64,000 bases of DNA from Daphnia pulex (taxonomy: Eukaryota > Arthropoda > Branchiopoda > Diplostraca > Daphniidae), in contig NC_060022.1 of NCBI RefSeq assembly GCF_021134715.1, forward strand, positions 1,617,001 to 1,681,000. The letters run 5' to 3'. The notes beneath the pieces were generated by a model. The model was given only the letters and a program-made list of their open reading frames with translations. It made no database searches and had not been told where the DNA came from. This document shows, in pieces, positions 13,201 through 23,646 of this stretch. The position numbers and the translations under genes were made by a program. Position 1 is the stretch's first letter; the number at the start of each line of letters is the position of its first letter.

Positions 13201-15502
13201 CATGCAGGTCACTTACAAGGCCAATATGGATAAGTACATTTTCGGATCGGATAAGAAATTGGAGATTGAAGTGTCGGTGCTGAACGCGGCCGAAGACGCT
13301 TTCGAGGCCGCCGTTTATTTGACGCTGCCGGAAGAAGTGAAATTCGTCCGAGTCGATCGCGTCGACGACAAGGAAGGCGGGCCGGCCGTTTTGTGCTCTT
13401 CGCCTTCGACGGATGAGTTGGGTCAACCCGTTTTGCGCTGTGAAATCGGCAACCCGTTGGCCGCCTTCCGCACTTCCGTTTTCACCATCGTCCTCCAGCC
13501 CAGCGCCAGGTTGGCCCGTGAGAACGCTGCTGCAGCCATCGCTGCCGGACTCAAAGCCAAATCGTCTCTCGATTTCGTCCTGGAAGTCAACAGCACCAAT
13601 CCGGAAGATGCCAGTCAAATGTTTGATAATCGAGCCGAGATTTCATTGCCCATCCGAGTCGAAACTGATCTGTCCATCAGAGGGTATAGTTTTGAATTAG
13701 TTTGACATTAAATTGCCCCTTTTTGATTCATTCATTTTTGTGTTTTATTACAGAATTTCTGATCCGGAAGTGGTTCGTTTCAACTTGTCCTCATTTGTCA
13801 GCTCTACGGTTCAAGTCAAGAGCCACGAAAATCAAGTCGGACCCCAAGTGCTTCACATTTACGAGCTGGGCAATCGTGGCCCATCAGACATCCTCAAGGC
13901 TGACGTCTACATCCTCTGGCCCACCAAAACGCTTTCAGGCAAAGATTTGCTCTACCTGGTGGACCGTCCCTTTGTCGACGGACCCGCCAATTGCCAACTG
14001 ATGGAGCAGTTCAATCCATTGGCTCTCAAACTGGAAAGCGAAAGGCTCAGCAGCTCGTCATCCAGCGCAAGTTTCAGCGGCCAAAGAAGCGCCTCCTCGG
14101 CGTCGTCTGGTAGCAGTTCATCATCATCTTCCTATTCGTCCAGCAGCTCATCCGGCAGCTCATCATCCGGCGGAAGTGGCGCCAGTAAATCAAGCAAAAC
14201 AACTTATTCCTCCAGCAGTTCTTCCGGTGGTGGTGGCGGTGCCAATGCCATTTCGTCCTCGTCGTCATCCTCAACGACATCTGTCGACGGGAAACCCAAA
14301 ACAACTTCGACTTCCTCTTCCTCCTGGAACCGGACGTCGACGGTAACCCGTTACAATCCCGACGGCACTGTCCAGTCCAGCGTGACCAGCCAAAACAGCG
14401 GAGTCGGAGCTCCTGGACAAGTGATCCCTGGCCAAATCTTTGACGAAGAAGAGGATTACGATTACGACGAAGAACTGGACCAACAGTCGACCCAGGGACG
14501 GAGGAGAAGACGCCAGGCACCGATGAACTTCCAGCACGGAAGGAACACGAAAAATCGCGTTCGCAGTCGTCGCCAAAGCCAGTCGAAGGATCTGGACAGG
14601 GAATTGAACTGCGGAGCGACTCAGTGCACCGTCATCAAGTGCTCGGCTGGTCCCATCACTTCCAACAACAACGTCGTGTTCAAATTGCGCGCCAGAATTT
14701 GGGCTCAAACCATTTCAGAGGTAAAAATTTCTGATTAAATTGTTAAGTTGGAATTCGGTTTATAGTTGAATGAATATTGATTGATTGCAGATTGACTGGG
14801 AGGATTTGGTGATTTCATCAAAGATGGTGGTGGATATCAACGAACTTCCGTACGGTGTCGATCCTGGCTACCTTCCTCTACGCTCTGCTACGGTGACGAC
14901 TACGCTGGATCAACTGGATCGGGAACGAGAAGCTAAAGCTATCCCCTGGTGGATCATTGTTCTGGCAGCCGTGGCCGGAGTATTGCTTCTTCTACTCCTC
15001 ATCTTTGTCCTTTGGAAGGTAAAATTTAAACTTTTTTTTTTCTTTTTTTTTCAAAATTCTTTTTGTTTAGTTTTATTTTTTTTTAAATCTTTATTTAAAG
15101 TTAAATTAAAATTGGGTTGAGTAGTCATTGTAGAAGAAAAGAACGCTTAGTCTGTTGAGAACTAAAAAATAATTTTAAAAAAGTTGTTTGACCACGACGT
15201 GATTCGAACACGCAACCTTCTGATCTGGAGTCAGACGCGCTACCATTGCGCCACGCAGTCATATCTTTTAAAGATTTTAAAGTCTCCCAAACCGGCTGAT
15301 AAGACTAGACTTAGAAACCTTGTTGTGACCGTATAAAATAGTTCCCCCTCTATTTTTTAAATATCATTCTACATTACCCCTATCTTTTCTTTTAATGTTA
15401 CAGTTGGGCTTCTTCGAACGGAGTCGACCGGATAAGGACGAATGCGAGCAGGAGCCGCTCAAGTCGGAGAACGGCCATTTACAGAGGGACGAAGCCCTTT
15501 AA
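1285..15502 (+). CDS. if: Integrin alpha chain, PS2-like (12 coding exons)
   Basis: Coding exons: 1285-1436, 8878-8999, 9065-9159, 9236-9356, 9435-9496, 9942-9990, 10716-10784, 11865-12040, 12119-13683, 13754-14720, 14791-15018, 15404-15502. All junctions keep phase and give 1234 residues. A signal peptide (MTTPLMVLSLLLAVEVLA) is followed by a beta-propeller starting FNVDIPSALTHRGPSGSYFG. FG-GAP calcium loops are DLDDDGRSD (about 265), DVNNDGLQD (312), DINLDGFND (382) and a degenerate DVDGNEYPD (445). Leg domains follow, then a Ser-rich insert, a furin-type RRRRRQ site (about 1051), a TM helix (about 1177-1199) and the juxtamembrane KLGFFER motif. Together with a beta chain it would be a cell-matrix adhesion receptor. 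The SWYWQGQ and DDSYLGYS motifs place it with the alpha5/alphaV/PS2 group (remembered family knowledge), so the symbol 'if' is by orthology and not certain. Confidence 0.9.
1437..8877 (+). other. Long first intron of the integrin alpha gene
   Basis: This 7.4 kb intron splits codon 51 (TG|G). It is AT- and pyrimidine-rich and carries no supported gene; open frames inside are short and unlike known proteins. It contains poly-T/poly-C tracts, (TTG)n and (CTG)n runs, and a G/C hairpin near 8598-8628. Its size relative to all other introns of the gene suggests room for enhancers, but none can be named. Confidence 0.6.
10716..10784 (+). other. if: Probable alternatively spliced integrin cassette exon
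   Basis: This 69-nt exon is phase 1-1, so it can be skipped without a frameshift; skipping would give a chain of 1211 residues. It lies between propeller repeats, directly after SWYWQG, and encodes GQLYSINTTNP... The next exon begins GQLFSQ, so both the included and skipped forms rebuild WQGQL(Y/F)S at the junction. Drosophila PS2 has a cassette exon of similar size at the same place (PS2C versus PS2m8), and vertebrate alpha3/6/7 have X1/X2 exons there (known biology). Alternative use here is inferred. Confidence 0.65.
15189..15260 (-). tRNA. tRNA-Trp (anticodon CCA)
   Basis: The reverse strand folds as a complete cloverleaf. The acceptor GACTGCG pairs with CGTGGTC (with G-U pairs), and the D-arm region is GCGC...GCGC. 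The anticodon stem TCTGA/TCAGA encloses loop CTCCAGA with anticodon CCA (plus-strand 15226-15228). The T-arm is GCGTG TTCGAAT CACGT and the discriminator base is A. A- and B-box promoters are intact. There is no intron. It sits antisense inside the last intron of the integrin gene. Confidence 0.92.
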
Positions 15503-18464
15503 ATAAACTCGTTTCAACTTTTGGAACTTACTTCGAGTCTGCCAGAGATGCCGTTATCCAGCCGAATCAACACACAATAGGACTCTACATGTGTACAGTA
15601 TGTATTTAGACTGGGCTTTATATAGGGCCACGTTATTAATCTTCCTTGAAAAAAGAAGTAATGGACAACAAAAACTCTTCTGACTTTATTTCTATTCTTC
15701 CCCCCCCCTCTATCCATTGTTCACATGATATGACCTTTTGTTTCTGTTGTTGCGATGCGTATTGTTGTTGAGAGACGACAGTAAATAGTAGCTCGTCATG
15801 TATATTATTGACGCTACTCTATACTTGTTACGTCGAATTTGAATTGTACTTTAGAAATCTAATGAATTTTTTTTTAATCACCATCGATCATCGGCTAGCT
15901 TATACCAATTAAAAGATTACATTTGTGGTGGTGCCCTGCGTTTAAAATGGATGCTATTACGATGACTAACGAAATGAATGAAACCATCAGCAATTTATAC
16001 AAGCACAAATGTGTTGGGGGCCTCTTTAGCTTATGATTTGGTGCTCAACAGATTGACGAACAAAACCCCTTTTTTATACAGAGAGATTTTTTTTAAATAA
16101 GAGAGGTCCCCCTCCCTTTAGTTAAATTGGGCGGCTATTCATTTATTTTTGTCGGTCAGCATCCCGCTGTGAATCGCCTTTTCAATTCATTTTTGTAATA
16201 ATTTTCTTCGAGTGAGTTTTTATTTTCAACAAAAAACCAAAATGTGTGCGTCCTGCTCTAATGTTTCCATTATATTTCGATCGTCTCCATATTGATTCAA
16301 CTCCATCGTTCATAATTAATACTCCCCAATCGCCTTGTTGGTCGTGTTTCATCTGCCTTCGCCTGCCAAGAAAAAATTGCGTTTCGTCGTCCAATTTTGC
16401 TGCTTATTTTTGGATTGAGTTATTATTTTTTTGATTCGTGTTGACTGGCTGTGTCGTACCTCAACGGTCCATGTTCTCACTTTTATTGCCCATCTCCGAC
16501 GATATCTGAAAAGCCAGGCCTTTTGACTTTGATAACATTAATCCGAATAATGAATTAATCTCCCTTGACGATCTTCGTTAAAGATGTCCAACAGCCAATT
16601 GTACAAAAGGGAAAACTGTGGGTTTGTTTTTAAAAAGACGAGTGTTGATTGACTTTTATAACTAAATTGAGCCATGAACTTTGTTTAGAGACCAGCGGTC
16701 GTGTTGACTTAAAATATTTGAGCTAGCCTTTTTTTTATGATTAACAAATGGGACAGTTTGATTGATTTTCTTTATTGAATTCCCCTTTCAATGAATTATT
16801 AATATATTGCCGCGTGACAATCCTGTTTAACGACCCTCCAATTGTGCGACCGTCTACGGTGTGACGATGGATGGGTCTCGATGCGAGTGCTGTTTGTGTG
16901 TCTGTGACTTTGTTGAAAAAAATATCACGATAATATTCTAATTTTAATTAATCAGTGTCATTTCTATATATATAATAATAATTTTCGCTCGACTCTACTG
17001 ATGATATCTGCTGCTGGCTGTAAATGTAATTTTCTTCTTATTTTTTATTTTTATTTTTGGTCGACATGTCATCACAGAGAACAATAAAAACTAACTAGTC
17101 CTCGTGAATTTAATCTCGTCTGACCTTGATTGATATGCTCTTCTTCTTTTTAGGTCTTATCTAGACTGGCCGTTTTGAAAGAAATGTCGAATTGTTTCTA
17201 GTTGAAACGCGATTTTTGTCACGTCCCGACTTAGACATCGGTGTGATTATAATCCCCCCCACACACATCCTGAGCTGCAAGACGAACGTCCTGTATGTTG
17301 TAACGCCGGGCAGCTTTTGAATCCCTTCAAAAACGGAACGGTGACCGTCGACGAATAAGGACGGACGGATGAACCCTGGCGTCGTCCGTGCGAAAAATTC
17401 CGTGAGTGCATGGACCCACAGCCCCGTGAAAAGAAGAAAAAGAAATGGAAGAAATGGACAAACTAATCGGATCGGATGAGTAGTACGTAAACAGGGAAAG
17501 GTTAAAATATCTGGTGATTATATATTTGTGTGTATGGCAACAGCCAAACTCTCATTTGGAATGCTGTTGATGTAATCTCCACATCGGCGGAGTGATGGTT
17601 CGCTATGTGTTACACACACACCCGTCGAATGATCCAGCACAACGTGACTATCCATAAGACGAGAGCCGCTGAGACTGGTCTTGTGTATGCCGACTGCATC
17701 ATAAGGTTCACAGCACGTGAAGTCTTAGCCCCATCGTTCGATCTGCTCAATCCATTCAGAGACGATTGGGATGGCATCGAAACGAAGATTTAATGTTAAA
17801 GAACCGGACGTTTTCCTCGTGAGATGCGATTTCATTTCCAGTGAAAATCAAATCGAAAAAAAAAACATGTAAGAAACAACTGCCTTGTGTAGTTTAAGTA
17901 ATACATGTCGGTGTACAACCGGTGTGATCCCGTTCGTCCCCGTTTCTCTCTCTCCTCTATACCGTCATCACGAGTCTAATAAATACCAGATTGAACCGAG
18001 GCTGCTGCATATAGATGGATGAGAAAAACAAAAACGGGTCTCCTTTAAGGAATGAACCGGTTGCCTGTCCGTCAATTCCGTGAGTTGGCTGTTCAGTGCT
18101 GGCTTCAATCTTCAATGTAAACTTTATTCCAAAGCAGGTAGTATGAAACTTTATTCTTTTTTGGGATGTCTAAACTTTCTCCATTGGATAGGACCTCCCT
18201 CCTATTCTTTCCCCCCTCCCTCGATCCTGCGCACAACCGACCGAGCTTTCACGTCACGCGCTTGGTACTGCATTTCGCTACACGCAAACAGCTCGGCAAT
18301 GTTGTGCGCCGCTATTATTCCATACAGTCAAAAGTCAAACTGAGTGTAGTTCGGACCCTGTTTTTTCGTTCATGGTGCTGATCTCATTCGTTCACTCACG
18401 ACATTTACATTACCGACTTTTCCCCGTGATTAATATCGTCCCTCGTTCAAATTGAATTAAAATA
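15503..18464. other. Integrin 3' UTR and spacer to the next gene
   Basis: I see no supported coding gene. An AATAAA overlaps the integrin stop region, and another, within GAACAATAAAAACT, lies near 17083-17095 and could mark a long 3' UTR. The rest is AT-rich spacer. The last few hundred bases should hold the promoter of the intronless gene starting at 18465. Confidence 0.5.
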
Positions 18465-19343
18465 ATGGCATCGGAAGAGTTGAGTTCGATTGTGCACCGA
18501 TTGTTCGTGGTGGGTTATTCATTGACGACCTGTTTGGCGATTATGGTCAGCGTCAGCTCCGGCGTGGTGACCGACTACTGGAAGGAAACCATCGATGGAT
18601 GCATCCTCTACTCGGACATTTATCAGGATATTCCCACCCACAACAGCAAAGGGCAGCCGATCCAGCAGTCGAAAATCCCCGTTCACAACAGTTCCTGGGT
18701 CATGATCGGCTCCGACATTTCCGTCTGCAACTACACCACATTCACGCCCATCTTTTTCATCTTCATCGCCATGATGTGCATCTCTTACCACCTCCGGAAT
18801 CTCTTCTGCAAGCACTGCTGGAGGGCTGAAGAATCGGACGTCAAATCCGATTTCTGGGAGATGATGGTCCGTTTACTGGTCGTCTTGTCTAGTTTGATGA
18901 CCCTGCTGGCCCTGGTCGTCGCCTGCGTTTTGACCCACGGACACGACTACACCTGCAGCGGATTACGTCATTACGTCACATCCCAGGGACTGTCCCCATG
19001 GCTGGGCATTTCCTCCCTGCAGATTCACGAACTCTTTGAGCGACTCGATTGCGGATTTTTTTACTCGGCGCTGGATCACGGCCTGAAACTCGTCACCGAA
19101 CACGACGATGAAAATGAAGGAATTACTAAGGCCATCGCTGTGGCGGCAGTGGCCAGCAACTCGGCCTCAATCATCGACAGCAATTCCGCCCTGGAAGTGG
19201 CCATGGCTACCGGATGGTTTCAGTTTTTCGTTTGGCTAGCGCTGGCCGTTGCCAACATCTGGCTGGCGATCCGGCTCAAAATTCAAATGTTTCCGGAATC
19301 CCTGAACTTGCCCGCCATTCCCAACATCTTCAACAAAGAATAA
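18465..19343 (+). CDS. Four-TM membrane protein, TMEM179-like
   Basis: This single-exon frame encodes 292 residues. Hydrophobic segments lie at about 13-33, 92-113, 132-157 and 248-270. The first loop carries GCILYSD, possible N-glycosylation sites (NSS, NYT) and a cysteine before TM2. The cytosolic link is short and rich in Cys/His (CKHC). The layout resembles TMEM179, where a GRCLLF-type motif follows TM1, a Cys precedes TM2 and a Cys/Asp-rich loop precedes TM4 (remembered family pattern). The function of that family is unclear, and the assignment is a moderate-confidence inference; another tetraspan family is possible. The ATG context is AATAATGGC. The stop overlaps an AATAAA. Confidence 0.65.
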   Translation: MASEELSSIVHRLFVVGYSLTTCLAIMVSVSSGVVTDYWKETIDGCILYSDIYQDIPTHNSKGQPIQQSKIPVHNSSWVMIGSDISVCNYTTFTPIFFIFIAMMCISYHLRNLFCKHCWRAEESDVKSDFWEMMVRLLVVLSSLMTLLALVVACVLTHGHDYTCSGLRHYVTSQGLSPWLGISSLQIHELFERLDCGFFYSALDHGLKLVTEHDDENEGITKAIAVAAVASNSASIIDSNSALEVAMATGWFQFFVWLALAVANIWLAIRLKIQMFPESLNLPAIPNIFNKE

Positions 19344-20295
19344 AACTTGTTAAAAAAACTAACGAATTGAATTATATAAATATTTAAGATTTATATTATT
19401 TTCAGTTTCGTATTTGTTCACGGTCCAAAATTCAGAAAATGGTTTCATTTTCCATAGTTCATTGTTGTTTCTCATTCGCAGTCATCACACACCTTTTTAA
19501 ATGTCTCTTTCTAATCATTTCTAAATATTCTCCTTTTTAAATGTGTCATATTTGTAATTTCTGTGTAATTTTTCACCGGAGAAAGAAAAAGACATCACGT
19601 ATAAAAATTTGTTATCACATCAGATCCGGCTGGCTTCATGCGGTTATTTTACTTCTGGTTTTTTGATCAAAGTGGATTTTTCCCAACAAACATTTCAGGT
19701 ATATATTAGATTAATTGCACTTCCTTGTTGATGACACACACTACGACGAGAGTCAACCCAAAAGTCAAAACACGTTCTACCTGGTTTTTCACTGCGATCG
19801 GCAGCCAGTCAGCCGTGACTGCTAAGCTAAACACATTTCTGAAAATTACGAGAGTTCTCTTTGAAATAATTCCATTTGCTTTTGACTGGGCTTCACACAA
19901 ATAGACACACCGTGTGCGCTGCGTAATCCAATAAAGAACAGCCCATCGATCGATCAGGGGACAGACACATTTTCTGTATCGCAACGAACTCCGAACTCGT
20001 ATATACTTATTATCAAATTACAGGAAGAAAAAAGGTCTTTGCCGCTTTCTTACAAGAAATTACCTAATTATCTGCGGGTTTCGTGCAAATTATTACTTTT
20101 ATCTTGACTTGAGGAGGATCGATTTTTGATAAGATCGATATCTTAAACAAAGTATGGTTAATTAGAATATTAAGTGTCGTCTGCTTTCGAATTTGTTTCA
20201 CAGTTTCAAATGAGAGACGAACACGAAGTTTAAGATTATAAATAAAATGGGACGATAGATGTTTTGGTTTTTGCCTTTTTGGAAACATAGGCTAT
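19344..20295. other. Spacer downstream of the TMEM179-like gene
   Basis: AT-rich sequence with no supported gene; short frames have no recognisable domain. It ends at the edge of the dispersed repeat that begins near 20296. Confidence 0.5.
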
Positions 20296-21115
20296 GTGGC
20301 TGCACGGAAAATAGGTCAACAATTAAAATTACAAAATTGTGGTCGTCGTGTGTCGTGTCAACTCTGATCGCGTCTCTTTATAGAATCGCTCAGCACACAC
20401 TCCATGCTGTTTAGCCGGTTTAGCAGGTAAATAAAACACGATAAAACTAAGAATTCAAATAGAATTTGTGTGAGCTTAAATAGAAGGTATAATTAAACCT
20501 GTTCCAAATTAGTGTATGTAAGCCTTCTCTCGATGTGTGGCAGTTTGTTTACACTATGTAATCTTTTCCCTTATTATGCAGATTTGAGGCCAGAGCCATC
20601 ATAACCACACAATATGCAAGTTTTGCTTGTGATGGACCTGTCGTCAGCAACAATATCAGTTTCATTGCTTGGGTAATGATTTTCTATACTTTTATTAACC
20701 TGTGAGCTGCTAGGTATTTTAATGATGCATTGGTTGCAGACATACATCGTGCATGATGCAGTGTACAACCTTGAATTCTTCTTGTTATTGACAATTAGGG
20801 TCAACCAAATGTTTCACTGTCAACTTACCTTACGCGTGTTGTTCCTGTCATTTTTGTAAACCATTTTTATTTTTTATAGATAAACAGCAACTTTCTTGAT
20901 GGGATAGAAACTACCGATGTCGGTCCGAATTACCTATCTCTTCTTCCCCTTTCTTTAAATGTCCTCGTGTACACCCATGTGAGTGTGGGTGTATTCACGA
21001 GGACACCCTTTTTCCTATCCTGCCTGCTGCTGGATTCGCCTTTCTACGGATAAACCACTTTTGGATGCCTGGCTGTATTTCCCAGGCTTGAAGGTAGGAA
21101 TAATTTTCTCTATTC
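20296..21115 (+). repeat. Dispersed repeat, copy 1 (unclassified)
   Basis: This stretch matches the reverse complement of 46787-47614 along its whole length, with scattered substitutions and indels. Shared blocks include GGCTGCACGGAAAA at the left end, GTGGTCGTCGTGT with CAACTCTGAT, AGATTTGAGGCCAGAGCC in the middle, and GTGGGTGTATTCACGAGGAC near the right end. The copy ends in TATTTCCCAGG(C/T)TT(G/A)AAGGTAGGA. I see no long terminal repeat, transposase or tRNA-like head, so the family is unknown. Confidence 0.75.
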
Positions 21116-21951
21116 TTTCCTTTTTGGCTATTGGTCTTGATTATGAATCGTTAGATAGTATGGAGTACGATTATTCCTGAGCTAGGCGGTTGACCGGAAT
21201 GTTTTCTCTTATTGCCGTTTTTGTTTTTCTCAGTACGTTTTCTTTACTCATTTGTCGAATGACTGCAGATCAGGCTTGTTTTTTTGTTTTTGTTTTTGTA
21301 CCCCATAGCTTTGTCTGTGGATGTAACAATCGAATTCCAAAATATTTTTATCTAGAAAATTGTATGACCTACCGGCCGCAACACCGGCACCTCTTCGTTC
21401 TTACTTGGTTATTAGAGGTACCTATTGCACAAGCGTGCTGCACATCAGCAGCGTGTATTTTAAATCATTTGTTTCCTTTTGTTTGAATTGATATTCAATC
21501 TACCCATGTTGGCACACACTTGGCGTTATACACTCGACAGAATAGCCTAAAAGAATCGATTCATATAACCAAACGACAAATCAATGATGCGGAACGTGAC
21601 ATTTGATATTGCCCAACTCTCTCTACTTATTACACACTTTCTCCAATTGTTGCACAAATTTTGGTAAAATAAATTGTTGCCTCCGGTGACGATTAAAGTT
21701 GTTTCCTTGCAGCAGCAGAGAACATGAAGAAAGTTGGTTGGTTGGTTGTTGAAATGAATGAATTTTTTAAGCAACTTGATTCGTTTGACCGCCCCCTCCC
21801 ATCACACATCAAACATTTCCCCACGCCCAGCAGTTGCACCAGATAGTAAAACATCGACTATAAAGAAAATGTCAATTCAATTTGCCAAATAATTTTTATT
21901 TTTAATGATTTTACCTGCTGGTTTATTGTTGGCGACGAGCGTGATGACACG
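21116..21951. other. Spacer between repeat copy 1 and troponin C
   Basis: I see no supported gene. Short frames such as the one at 21190-21486 lack recognisable domains. The distal part is the 3' UTR side of the minus-strand troponin C gene. Confidence 0.45.
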
Positions 21952-23646
21952 CTAGCTGCACATCATGTTCACGAAACCTATAGCGGACAGACATATACGT
22001 AATTACGTATGTGTCATATTTGCGAAATTAGAATAAAGTAATGAAAACCTTCGACGTCAATTCGACCCGTTCCGTCAATGTCAATTTCTTCAATCATTCC
22101 ATCCAAATCGTCGCTGGTCAACTTGTCGTCAATTTGAGCCAAAATGTCCTTCAGGGTTTGAGTCGTAATGTAGCCGTTCCCTGCGAAAACATAATTCCAT
22201 ATAATTCTCTTATTTTAATTTCGAAAATGGGATTTACCTTCTTTGTCGTACAACCGGAAAGCGTCCCTCAGCTCCTTTTGCATCGCCTCGTCATCCTCTT
22301 CATCGAGGATGTCGGAAGCGATGGCAGAGAATCCGTCAAAGTTGATCTTTCCCGTATCTGTTTTAACAAATTCCATTGATAACAAACTACCATAAAAATT
22401 AGCTGATGACGGCTATACTTTTAGGGTCGTGTTCCACCAGCGACCTCGTTAGCTCCTCCTTATCGAAGGGCAAGTTCATCATTTGCAGGATCGTGCTGAC
22501 TTTGCTCGACTCGATGTATCCTTTCTTGTCAGAGTCGAACGTCTGGAAAGCCTTCAGCATCACTGGTGAAAAATTTAAATGATTGAATCTAACATTCTTT
22601 TATTTAAATTAAAGAATTTACTTACTGTGCCTTCTCTCTTCTTCGGGGTCCTATGACGTCAAAGTGTCCATGAAAAGAAAAAGAAAGTCATATCGATTTC
22701 CTCATTTGCCTTGTGTGTGTGTCTATACACAGGTGATATGAGTTGGTGCATGCATATATGAAGGACACGCACCTATTCATAGAAATCGACGCTAGAAAGA
22801 AACACGAAAGGAGAATGCAAACGCATAACAATAGAACGAAAAAGCTAAATGAGTATTGTCCGACTTTGCCAAATGACACGCCAGCAGTAATTCAAAATTC
22901 ATTTGGCCCCCCCTCGATCACTATACTACTCTACCTTCCCGTCTGCGTAGGTTGGGTAAATATATCCACAACGTCCGCAAACGCTCAAAAGAATTTCGGC
23001 CAGCCAGTAAATCGTCAAAGTCTTTTCTCTGCTGCTGCCCATCCCAACTAAACAGTTGGGGGGGGGGGGGGGAAACGCTTCCCGAATGTGATTTGACGAG
23101 AGATGGGAGAAAGAGGAAGCAAATGAGTCTGTCGTCTGTTTATTTTTCCAGTGGGCTCCACCTCGTTCTGGAGCCGCGTGACTTGGCAATCCGACACGCA
23201 TAAAGATTGTATATACGCAGGCCTATCTATCTATGTGTGGAATAACTAGGCAGCGTGTAAGTCTATCGACGACGTGTTTTTATAACATACAAGGCTGATG
23301 ACTAAGCACCGGGGAAATTTTGAACCATTTTTCTAGGAAATTAATCTTCAGCCGAATAATGCGACTAGACTTTTAGTATCCAGACGCTGGGCTAGTCAAA
23401 AGAAGAAATTTTTTGAATTGAAAAAGTTAACGTAAAATAAAGAACTCGACTGGGCGTTGTCTGTAAACACAAGATGATATGGATGATCAATTCTAATTAA
23501 CTGTTGCAACTACGCAAAATTTTCTCATTCATTTTTTTCATGTAAAAATTAATTCTCTTTTGATGTAACAAATGAAATTAGATACGATTCCTGTTTCATA
23601 CGCCACCGGATAATTTGTTTAGTAATTCAAATCAATTGCTCACCAT
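21952..23646 (-). CDS. TpnC: Troponin C-like EF-hand protein with degenerate loops
   Basis: Minus-strand coding exons: 23644-23646 (ATG only), 22626-22650, 22419-22562, 22238-22357, 22049-22180, 21952-21977; 149 residues. The start [19 protein letters not shown] and the body [19 protein letters not shown], then [18 protein letters not shown], are typical of arthropod troponin C, the calcium sensor of the thin-filament troponin complex. The ATG followed at once by a strong donor (GTGAGC) matches the habit of arthropod TpnC genes to split after the start codon. The four loops are [36 protein letters not shown] and [12 protein letters not shown]. None has Glu at position 12, so calcium binding is doubtful. 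The last donor (GTTTTC) is weak, but the joined end GFVNMMCS fits the family. Confidence 0.82.
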
